31,678 nt of DNA, taken from positions 1 to 31,678 of the forward strand of contig JBHHYR010000023.1 of the NCBI GenBank assembly GCA_046757585.1, in the 5' to 3' direction. Of the stretch, positions 24,877 to 31,678 are shown piece after piece (position 1 is the stretch's first letter; every line of letters begins with the position of its first letter). The stretch is from JBHHYR01 sp046757585. GTDB lineage: Bacteria; Desulfobacterota; Binatia; HRBIN30. A program made the position numbers and the translations under genes. The notes below the pieces were generated by a model, which was given only the letters and a program-made list of their open reading frames with translations, did not search any database and was not told the DNA's origin.

Positions 24877-25140
24877 ATGCCGGTGCAGATCGCTGACATC
24901 GTCATGCTGGCCGAGAACGCTCCGTACCCTCGTTACGGGCGCGTCGTACGGCGTGAGGGGGCTGCGCATGTCCGAGTGACGGACGTACAGTGTGGCGATC
25001 CGCGGTGTGTCGCCGAGCACCGACACGCAGAACAAGTCTGGCGCGTCGCGGACCTGCTCGCTGCCCGAGCCTATCAGCCGCGCGCCGCCTGGGAGGCGGG
25101 CCGGAAGAGCTCACCCAACGCACCGGCGATGGCCGCCTGA
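24877..25140 (+). CDS. Small hypothetical protein with a Cys/His cluster
   Basis: An 87-codon frame lies divergent to the ferredoxin gene and upstream of the alpha-glucosidase. It reads plausibly: a strand-rich start (VQIADIVML ... RYGRVVRREG ... HVRVTDVQCG) and then C-G-D-P-R-C-x3-H-x-H, which could bind a metal, followed by an amphipathic helix (EQVWRVADLLAARAY). Third codon positions are mostly G or C, as in real genes here. However, no good ribosome binding site precedes the ATG, and overlapping minus-strand frames also exist. A TCAGGG/CCCTGA inverted repeat (25149-25168) follows its stop. No family recognised. Confidence 0.45.
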   Translation: MPVQIADIVMLAENAPYPRYGRVVRREGAAHVRVTDVQCGDPRCVAEHRHAEQVWRVADLLAARAYQPRAAWEAGRKSSPNAPAMAA

Positions 25141-25237
25141 TTTTCCGCTCAGGGATCGCGCGCCCTGATCTAGCTCGCATCGACGTAGCCAACGCAAACA
25201 ACAGAGCCCGACCGCACTCACAACAGACAATACGGCA
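25141..25237. other. Short intergenic region before the alpha-glucosidase
   Basis: It holds a 6-bp inverted repeat (TCAGGG, 8-base loop, CCCTGA at 25149-25168) without a T-run. I see no convincing promoter or Shine-Dalgarno before the ATG at 25238, so the glucosidase may be poorly translated or read from an upstream transcript. Confidence 0.5.
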
Positions 25238-26851
25238 ATGGATTGGTGGCGGGAGGGCGTCTTCTACGAAATCTACGTTCGGAGCTTCCAGGACACCAAC
25301 GCGGACGGTGTCGGTGACCTCCCAGGTATCATCGAGCGGCTCGACTACCTGAACGATGGGACGCCCAATTCACTGGGTGTCGACGCCTTGTGGCTCACCC
25401 CTATCAATCCCTCGCCGATGTTCGATTTCGGCTATGATATCAGGGACTACCGCGGCGTCGATCCGCTTTTCGGCTCGCTGCACGATCTCGATCGGCTGAT
25501 CAGCGCAGCGCACCGGCGCAACATCCGAATCATCCTCGATCTCGTGCCCAATCACACGTCCCAGGAGCACCCGTGGTTCCGGGCATCTCGAAGCTACCGA
25601 ACAGATGCGAAACGTCATTGGTACATTTGGCGCGACCCGGCACCGACCGGTGGGGCTCCGAACAACTGGGCCAGTGCGTTCGGTGGCGCGGCCTGGACCC
25701 TCGATCCCGCGACCGGCCAGTATTACCTGCACTCCTTCCTTGCCGAGCAACCGGATCTCAACTACCGGAATCCCGCGGTTCGACGAGCTATGGAAGACAT
25801 CATGCGTTACTGGCTCGACCGCGGCGTCGACGGCTTCCGCGTGGATGTGGTCCACAAGCTCGTCAAGGACGCGCAGCTGCGTGACAATCCTCGTCCCGCA
25901 CCCGCAGAGCACCATCCGGTACGACATTACGGCAGCTTGAAACACGTTTACGATGAGGACCAGCCGGAGGTCCATGACATCATCCGCAGCTGGCGGCGGC
26001 TTCTGGACGATTACGGCGAGCGGACGATGGTGGGCGAGGTCTACCTCTTCGATCCCCCACGGGTGGCCATGTACTACGGCAACGGCCACGACGAACTCCC
26101 GCTCGCGTTCAACTTCAGCTTCATGTGGAGCCCGTGGGACGCGGGGGTGTTCCGCGCCCAGGTGGATCAGATCGAGGCGCTGTTGCCGGCCGGCGCCCAG
26201 CCGACGTATGTACTCTCGAGCCACGACGCACCGCGCCACCGCACACGCTATGACGACCCGCAGTGCGGCGACGCTCGGGCCCGGCTGGCGGCAATGATGT
26301 TGCTCACCCTGCGGGGAACACCCTTTCTCTACTACGGCGAAGAGATTGGCATGCGCAACGTCTTCGTCCCACCCGAGCGGGTCTGTGATCCGGTAGGCAA
26401 GCGGTTCGCGCCCCTCAATCGCGACCCCCAACGTACGCCGATGCAGTGGACGCACGACGCGGGTGCGGGCTTCACGACCGCTGAGGAGACATGGTTGCCG
26501 ATCGCTCCCGACTATCAGACGGTCAATGTGGCCTGTCAGGCCGCGGATCCGCAGTCTCAGCTGAGTTTCTATCGCCGCTTGATCTGGTTTCGGAAACGGA
26601 CCCCGGCGCTCAGGTGCGGCAGCTACCGGCCGCTCGATGGGCCCTCGGATACCTTCATTTTCTTGCGTGAGCATCAGTCTCAGCGCCTGCTTGTCGCCAT
26701 GAATTTTGCTGCGGAAAGCCGCACCGTGAGGCTGCCCGATCTGCTGGGTGGGCGGTTGGCATTCGCCACCGATCCGACCCGGCCGGCAGGCGACGTGTCA
26801 CTCACCGAGCTGCGGCTTGGCCCGGTGGAAGGGCTGGTTGTGGTGCTCTGA
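25238..26851 (+). CDS. GH13 alpha-glucosidase / oligo-1,6-glucosidase type
   Basis: This 537-residue cytoplasmic glycoside hydrolase has no signal peptide. It opens with WWREGVFYEIYVRSFQDTN and N-A-D-G-V-G-D (the Ca-binding loop). Conserved regions are I DLVPNHTS, V QPDLNYRNP, II GFRVDVVHK with nucleophile Asp203, III MVGEVYL with acid/base Glu267, and IV YVLSSHDAPRH with Asp330. The QPDLN motif places it with oligo-1,6-glucosidases and alpha-glucosidases of GH13. In region IV the usual Asn of N-H-D is Ser328. A C-terminal beta-sandwich domain is present (TFIFLREHQSQRLLVAMNF). It probably hydrolyses or transfers glucose from small alpha-glucosides such as maltose, isomaltose or trehalose-like sugars. 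It converges with larB, 47 bases away. Confidence 0.93.
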   Translation: MDWWREGVFYEIYVRSFQDTNADGVGDLPGIIERLDYLNDGTPNSLGVDALWLTPINPSPMFDFGYDIRDYRGVDPLFGSLHDLDRLISAAHRRNIRIILDLVPNHTSQEHPWFRASRSYRTDAKRHWYIWRDPAPTGGAPNNWASAFGGAAWTLDPATGQYYLHSFLAEQPDLNYRNPAVRRAMEDIMRYWLDRGVDGFRVDVVHKLVKDAQLRDNPRPAPAEHHPVRHYGSLKHVYDEDQPEVHDIIRSWRRLLDDYGERTMVGEVYLFDPPRVAMYYGNGHDELPLAFNFSFMWSPWDAGVFRAQVDQIEALLPAGAQPTYVLSSHDAPRHRTRYDDPQCGDARARLAAMMLLTLRGTPFLYYGEEIGMRNVFVPPERVCDPVGKRFAPLNRDPQRTPMQWTHDAGAGFTTAEETWLPIAPDYQTVNVACQAADPQSQLSFYRRLIWFRKRTPALRCGSYRPLDGPSDTFIFLREHQSQRLLVAMNFAAESRTVRLPDLLGGRLAFATDPTRPAGDVSLTELRLGPVEGLVVVL

Positions 26852-26898
26852 TTACGAGGGCCGAAGCGTATCGCCGGACATGCCAGTGCGGCGCGATC

Positions 26899-27648
26899 TC
26901 ACGCGCGATTGATCAGACTCGCCGCGATACCTGCCCCGAAGCCGTTGTCGATATTCACGACCGTCACGCCGGCAGCACAGGAGTTCAGCATCGCCAGTAG
27001 TGCGGCCAGGCCCCCGAAACTCGCACCGTACCCGACACTGGTTGGAACGGCGATCACGGGCTTGTCGATCAGGCCAGCCACCACGCTCGGCAGAGCCCCT
27101 TCCATACCGGCGACGACAATCAGCACCGCGGCAGCCGCCAGCTTCTCGCGGTGAGCGAACAAGCGATGAATACCCGAGATGCCCACGTCGTGAACGCGCT
27201 CGACGACGTTCCCCGTCATCTCCGCCGTGAGCGCCGCTTCCTCAGCAACCGGGACATCGGAGGTACCGGCGGCAACGACCAGGATCGGGCCACGGCCGAT
27301 GATCTCAGGCCGCGCGTGGATGATCGTCGCCACTCGTCCGTGTGGCGAGTAGGAAAGTGCCGGAAACGCTGGCCGCAGCTGCGCTGCCGTACCGGCGTCG
27401 ATACGGGTAATGAGGACATTGTGCTCCCGGTCGCTCAGAGCACGCGCGATGTCAGCGATCTGCTCGACGCTCTTACCCGTCCCGAAGATCACCTCAGGAA
27501 AGCCGGTACGCAGGCGCCGGTGATGATCAACTTTGGCAAAGCCGAGGTCCTCGAACGGCAGGAGCTTCAGTTGCTCGAGGGCCTCAGTCGGGCTCAGGTC
27601 GCCCGTGCTTACGAGCGTGAGCAGCTCTGTCAAACGCTCCGGGTTCAT
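26899..27648 (-). CDS. larB: Nickel-pincer cofactor biosynthesis protein LarB
   Basis: LarB carboxylates and hydrolyses nicotinic acid adenine dinucleotide in the first step of nickel-pincer nucleotide synthesis, the cofactor of lactate racemase LarA. The 249-residue protein has an AIR-carboxylase (PurE-like) domain: V-V-A-A-G-T-S-D-V-P-V-A-E-E-A, VAGMEGALPSVVAGL, PVIAVPTSVGYGASFGGLAA, and the family Cys224 in M-L-N-S-C-A-A-G-V with NIDNGFGAG. The N-terminal F-A-K-V-D-x-H-R-x-x-R-x-G-F-P-E-V-I-F-G is characteristic of LarB. It follows thiL after three bases. larA, larC and larE are not in the window. Confidence 0.94.
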   Translation of the reverse strand: MNPERLTELLTLVSTGDLSPTEALEQLKLLPFEDLGFAKVDHHRRLRTGFPEVIFGTGKSVEQIADIARALSDREHNVLITRIDAGTAAQLRPAFPALSYSPHGRVATIIHARPEIIGRGPILVVAAGTSDVPVAEEAALTAEMTGNVVERVHDVGISGIHRLFAHREKLAAAAVLIVVAGMEGALPSVVAGLIDKPVIAVPTSVGYGASFGGLAALLAMLNSCAAGVTVVNIDNGFGAGIAASLINRA

Positions 27649-27651
27649 GCG

Positions 27652-28659
27652 TCACAGTCGGCCACGAAAGTGATCGTGCCCTGCACCGTTCAGCGGCCTG
27701 GCCGTGCCGTCTGCACCCCGCAGCTGCACCCGGCGTCCCGCGGTGATTTCACCGATACACGTGATGGAACACCCGAGTCGCTTTCGGACACGTTCGAGCC
27801 GCTTCACGTTTCGCTCTGGAACCGTACACAACAATTCGTAGTCTTCCCCCCCCCGCAACGCAAGGCTATCGTCTGCCCCCACGGCTGCGCGGTACCTCGT
27901 TGACACTGGGAGCCGTGCACTATGAATCACCGCACCCACACCACTTTCGTGGCAAATGTGCCCCAGATCCTGCACCAGGCCGTCGCTGACATCGATCATC
28001 GCCGACACGACACCCGACTCGATCAGGAGCGTACCGGCCCGGAGGCGGGGGGACGGCTCACGAAAGCGCCGAATCGGGCGCGTAAGTCCAGGGCGCGCGC
28101 CGCGGCGGGCGCGGAGCATGCGCACTCCGAGCGCTGCATCGCCAAGGCTGCCGGTTACATAGATCCGATCTCCACAGTGCGCGCCCCGCCGTGTCACGAG
28201 CCGCTTCGGCGCTTGAGCTAGCAGTGTCACCGAGACAAACAGCTGTGCAGCTCGTGTCAGGTTGCCGCCAACGACCAGGGCGCCAACCTCACCTGCGGCT
28301 TCGACAATGCCCGCCTGGACTGCACAAAGGTCACGCGCTGGGTACGATGGGCGCACGCCGCAGCTCACGAGGCAGAACCGCGGTTGACCACCCATGGCGG
28401 CCGCATCGCTCGCGTTCACCAAGAAACTCTTGCGTCCGATCTGGCGCGGCGACATCCAGCCGGCCTCGAAGTGTACCCCTTCCACCAAAGCATCGACCGT
28501 GACCAGAAAGCGCTGCCCGCCGCAGCGGATGACAGCACAGTCCTGCCCGGGTCCTACGACGGCCCCGGGTCCCGGTGGGATCCGAGGCAGGATCCGGGCC
28601 AGAAAGCCGAATTCACCCGCTGCCGCGATGGTGCCCGTGGCCTGTGCTCGCCGTGCCAT
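27652..28659 (-). CDS. thiL: Thiamine-monophosphate kinase
   Basis: ThiL phosphorylates thiamine monophosphate to the active diphosphate. The 335-residue PurM-like protein has GPGQDCAVI (usually G-D-D-A-A-V), VTVDALVEGVHF, K-S-F-L-V-N-A-S-D-A-A-A-M-G-G, GGNLTRA (often G-G-D-T-T), GDRIYVTGSLGDAALG, MIDVSDGLVQDL and GGEDYELLCTV. The N-terminus has about ten extra residues before the usual E-F-G-F-L-A-R-I. It lies 20 bases after the TPR/binding-domain gene and three before larB, so the three are likely one unit. Confidence 0.93.
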   Translation of the reverse strand: MARRAQATGTIAAAGEFGFLARILPRIPPGPGAVVGPGQDCAVIRCGGQRFLVTVDALVEGVHFEAGWMSPRQIGRKSFLVNASDAAAMGGQPRFCLVSCGVRPSYPARDLCAVQAGIVEAAGEVGALVVGGNLTRAAQLFVSVTLLAQAPKRLVTRRGAHCGDRIYVTGSLGDAALGVRMLRARRGARPGLTRPIRRFREPSPRLRAGTLLIESGVVSAMIDVSDGLVQDLGHICHESGVGAVIHSARLPVSTRYRAAVGADDSLALRGGEDYELLCTVPERNVKRLERVRKRLGCSITCIGEITAGRRVQLRGADGTARPLNGAGHDHFRGRL

Positions 28660-28679
28660 CCGGAGCGCGTGCGTCGCGA

Positions 28680-31678
28680 TCAGGTGCCGCTCGAGGGAAG
28701 CGCCACTTCCTCAACCGTCCCGTTCCGGTAACGAAACAAGGATACGGCTCGGCGCAAACCGTCGGACACCCAGCGCAGCTCTCCGGCCCCTTCGAAGCGG
28801 CCGAGCGACCGCAGCCGTGCAACAAGTTGCTCCCGAGACGTCGCGCCCTCAGCAATCGCGTGGCGGACCGCCATGGCAGCGTCGAACGCCTGTGCTTCGA
28901 AGCCGGTGGGCAGGTACCCAGCTCGGCGCTTGAAGCGTTGAACGAAGCGGCGTGTCGATGGACGCGTGCTGTCTGCAGAGAAAGTATCGGCGAAGATTGC
29001 ACCGTCAATGGCCGCACCCGCCTGGGCCAGGGCCCCGGCATCGTGCCAGCTTTCGGTACCCAACAAAGCGAGGCCTGGCATCTCACGGCGCACTTGCGCA
29101 CCCAGCGCCGCAGCCGTACGGGCCGTGTCGGGGATGAACAGCGCGTCCAGACCCCGGAGATGCCACCCCTGCACCTTGGCTACGGCACCGCCGAAATCCG
29201 TTGCACCGGGTTGATAGGCATACGTCCCAACCACGTGCCCGCCGCGCCGGGCAACCTCCTCCTCGAACGCCTTGGCAAAGGCCGAGCCGTAGTGGTCATG
29301 CGGGTAGGTAATCCCGAATTGTTCCGCCTCGAGCGTCATCCGCGCATAACGGACCAGCTGGCGGACCTGCTGTGAGCGGGTCACGCCCGCTTGCAATGCA
29401 AACCGCCCTGCCAGCCCGTCGCGCGGCGACAGCAGGAGAAGCGGCAGTTGCACGCGTTCGGCGAGGTGGGCCGCGACCCGAGCTTCGCTGCTGCGCAGTG
29501 GGCCAATCACGGCGAGCACCGTTTGATCGTGCTGCAAGCGGCCCAGCAAGTCAGCGCTCCGGGCGGAATCGCCGCCGCTATCACGCACCACAAGCTGCTC
29601 GGGCGCATCGGCAAAGGCCAGCCGGAGTCCAGCGAGGGAACGCTTGCCATACGCGCGATCCGGGCCTGTCAGCGGTAACAAACACGCCACCTTCGCGCCG
29701 GGCTCGTGCCGGGCACCCGTGGGCGCGTGCGCCACCCCGGATCCTTCCGGTTCACCGTGCTCGGGTGGCACCGTGTCCGCACCCCGCGAGACCGGTGCAC
29801 GAGCCCCGGGTGCTGGCACAGATCGCTTGAACGCCGCCAGCGTATCCTCCGCGCCGCCTGCAAGCGGGCCAGCAGTAACTTCGCGCAGTTGGCCATCGTA
29901 CACCTGCAGCAGAAACACGCCCCGGTCCAGTCCCTCGGGCTTGACATCCAAGGCACCGGTCGCGCCCTTCACGGGCCCCACCGTACGCAGTAGCCGCAGT
30001 AGCGCGGCCCGTGAGTTGGCGCCCCCCTCCAAGGCGCGCTGCGCCAGAACTGCCGCGTCGTACGCTTCGGCCTCCAGCATCCCAGGCGTTTCACCGTACA
30101 CATAGCGAAAGCGCGCAACGAATTCGTGCGCCGCCGGCCGTTGGCTGCCGGCGTAGAAGCCGTCGCTGAAGAGCACTCCGTTCACTTCGCCGCCACCGCC
30201 TGCGGCAGTGAGACCTTCCCAACCGTGCACGCCGAGGAGGGTAACGTCAGGCATATCATCCTGCAGGAACCGAGCGAACCGGGCTGCTGCAGTAGCATCA
30301 TCGGGCAGGAACACCGCCTGGAGATTTTGCGCATCCCGCCACTTTCGCACCGTGCGAACGTCCGGCGCCGCACCTGCGCTGCCCAGCGGGTAGGCGTCCG
30401 CCCCAACCACCGTGCCTCCGTGGCGCTCGACCTCGGTTTGAAACGCGGACAGAAATTCCCTGCCGCGCCGGTCATCGGGATACACAACGCCGAAGCGGTG
30501 CAGTCGCACCTTGTTCACGGCATAGTCAAGCAGGGCACGAATCTGGCGGGAGGGGCGCAGACCAGCCTGCAGCACGTACCCGCCGCTCAGCGCATCATCC
30601 TGGGACAGTAGGAGCAACGGCATGGACGCCCGTTGCGCTTCGGGCGCGACCCTCACCGCCTCGTCGTGGCTCTCGGGGCCGATCACAGCCAGTACTGCTC
30701 GATCGGCAGCGAACTCTTCGAACATCCGCTGCGCGAGTGCAGGGTCGCTTCCGGTGTCCTTGATCGCAACGCGATCACTGTCAGCTCCGAACACCAGACG
30801 GATCCCACGCAACGCACGCTCCCCCACATGGTGTCGCGGTCCTGACAACGGCAGAAGACATCCGACTTTCCCGGTACCCGCGGTTACCTCCGCTTCGGCG
30901 GACACCCTGGCAGGTGGCACGTCAGCAGTGCCGGGAGTCTCCGCCACCCGCAGCTCTTCCGGTTCCGCGCCTGTGGCCGTCACGCTGGGAGGTTCGGGCA
31001 GAGGCTCCTCCTCCACGGTGCCGTGCTGGCCGGGCTCAGCTGCCACGGACGCTGGACTGGGAGGCTCGATCGGCGCACCCGCTGCTTCCTGGGGTTTTGC
31101 AGGCGGCGCGATCTCTGTTAGCGGCTCTTCCAGCACCGCCGGCGGGATCGAGGCCTTGGCGTTCGGCACCTCCACACCCCGCTCCGCAGGAGCCTCCGGT
31201 ATCGGTTCAGCGATAGGTGCCGGCTGTCGTGCCGCGATCTGCTGGTCGAGCAGCTTAATCACCTGCCGATTAGTGACCACGCGCCGAGCGCCGGCGAGTT
31301 CAACATCGTTCAGCCGCCCTGCGACTTCCGTGATGCGCCGCTGGAGCTTTCGCCGATCACTATCGCTACCCAGTACCCAGCCGGCGTCCCATGCCTTCAG
31401 GGCCGCCGTGGGGTGTTCCAAGGCCCGTTCGGCGTCGCCACGCAACGCATCCACCTGCACCCAACGGCCGTTGGGATAGCGCGCCTGAAGCTGGCCGAGC
31501 GTTGTGAGCACATCGCGATAGCGCTTGAGGCGGTACTCGGCGAGCGCGGTCTGGTAGAACACGCGCGGGGTATACTCGCCGTGCTCCGTTTCGTCGAGGT
31601 ATATGCGGTAGGCTGTGACGGCATCCTGGTACTGCTTGTAACGAAAGGCTACGTCGCCGCGGCGGACTGACGGGGGTG
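28680..31678 (-). CDS. TPR protein with two tandem periplasmic-binding domains, LpoA-like (5' end off the window)
   Basis: The frame is open from the right edge to a TGA at 28680, giving 999 residues visible. The first about 130 are TPR-like (FRYKQYQDAVTAYRIYLDE, FYQTALAEYRLKRYRDVL). A Pro/Glu/Ala-rich linker follows. Then come two copies of a type I periplasmic-binding (Leu/Ile/Val-type) domain: GKVGCLLPLSGP ... VLAVIGP ... MPLLLLS (about 30880-29860), and AKVACLLPLTGP ... VLAVIGP ... LPLLLLS (about 29700-28700). TPR plus one such domain is the layout of LpoA, the outer-membrane activator of the PBP1A peptidoglycan synthase. Two binding domains in one chain is unusual. It is probably periplasmic or outer-membrane anchored, but the signal lies outside the window. 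Cotranscribed with thiL. Confidence 0.87.
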   Translation of the reverse strand, partial: PPSVRRGDVAFRYKQYQDAVTAYRIYLDETEHGEYTPRVFYQTALAEYRLKRYRDVLTTLGQLQARYPNGRWVQVDALRGDAERALEHPTAALKAWDAGWVLGSDSDRRKLQRRITEVAGRLNDVELAGARRVVTNRQVIKLLDQQIAARQPAPIAEPIPEAPAERGVEVPNAKASIPPAVLEEPLTEIAPPAKPQEAAGAPIEPPSPASVAAEPGQHGTVEEEPLPEPPSVTATGAEPEELRVAETPGTADVPPARVSAEAEVTAGTGKVGCLLPLSGPRHHVGERALRGIRLVFGADSDRVAIKDTGSDPALAQRMFEEFAADRAVLAVIGPESHDEAVRVAPEAQRASMPLLLLSQDDALSGGYVLQAGLRPSRQIRALLDYAVNKVRLHRFGVVYPDDRRGREFLSAFQTEVERHGGTVVGADAYPLGSAGAAPDVRTVRKWRDAQNLQAVFLPDDATAAARFARFLQDDMPDVTLLGVHGWEGLTAAGGGGEVNGVLFSDGFYAGSQRPAAHEFVARFRYVYGETPGMLEAEAYDAAVLAQRALEGGANSRAALLRLLRTVGPVKGATGALDVKPEGLDRGVFLLQVYDGQLREVTAGPLAGGAEDTLAAFKRSVPAPGARAPVSRGADTVPPEHGEPEGSGVAHAPTGARHEPGAKVACLLPLTGPDRAYGKRSLAGLRLAFADAPEQLVVRDSGGDSARSADLLGRLQHDQTVLAVIGPLRSSEARVAAHLAERVQLPLLLLSPRDGLAGRFALQAGVTRSQQVRQLVRYARMTLEAEQFGITYPHDHYGSAFAKAFEEEVARRGGHVVGTYAYQPGATDFGGAVAKVQGWHLRGLDALFIPDTARTAAALGAQVRREMPGLALLGTESWHDAGALAQAGAAIDGAIFADTFSADSTRPSTRRFVQRFKRRAGYLPTGFEAQAFDAAMAVRHAIAEGATSREQLVARLRSLGRFEGAGELRWVSDGLRRAVSLFRYRNGTVEEVALPSSGT

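Noticed and set aside
25370..26674. A 434-codon minus-strand frame opposite the GH13 gene
   Set aside because: The plus strand carries every GH13 motif; the opposite frame has no recognisable domain.

Overview
The window is a GC-rich bacterial chromosome segment with tightly packed, mostly minus-strand genes. LptD shows that the host has a lipopolysaccharide outer membrane. Lipoprotein and Sec signal peptides, the trp-folC linkage and an Alvin-type ferredoxin suggest a deltaproteobacterial-grade lineage (Desulfobacterota, Myxococcota or Candidatus Binatota). That placement is inference from style only. There are no rRNA or tRNA genes, insertion sequences or CRISPR arrays.

Layout. Positions 1-381 hold the 5' part of a lipoprotein of the predicted aminopeptidase family, reading off the left edge. 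Positions 353-3939 encode two half-ABC exporters that overlap by ATGA and look like a heterodimer with one degenerate ATP site. Positions 4060-5391 encode a seven-repeat FG-GAP lipoprotein with its own terminator. A 387-base gap follows, with a good sigma70-type promoter and a hairpin that would hide a ribosome binding site. It drives the plus-strand pair 5779-8161, two secreted paralogues of a family I do not recognise. A bidirectional terminator separates them from lptD.

From 24661 down to 8237 runs a collinear set of 15 minus-strand genes: ferredoxin fusion, atypical KAS III, FabH, rimI, argS, SPOR protein, trpE-G-D-C-F-B-A, folC, lptD. Most neighbours overlap or lie within 30 bases. The exception is the 157-base rimI-argS gap, which carries a clear promoter. 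The seven trp genes make tryptophan from chorismate, FolC makes folylpolyglutamates and LptD inserts LPS.

The right part holds a small plus-strand ORF and a GH13 alpha-glucosidase (25238-26851). On the minus strand there is a convergent set: a TPR protein with two periplasmic-binding domains (entering from the right edge), thiL and larB.

The parts least explained by known biology are the ferredoxin/membrane/HSP20-like fusion beside a KAS III with a Cys-His-His rather than Cys-His-Asn active site, and the tandem secreted paralogues at 5779-8161.
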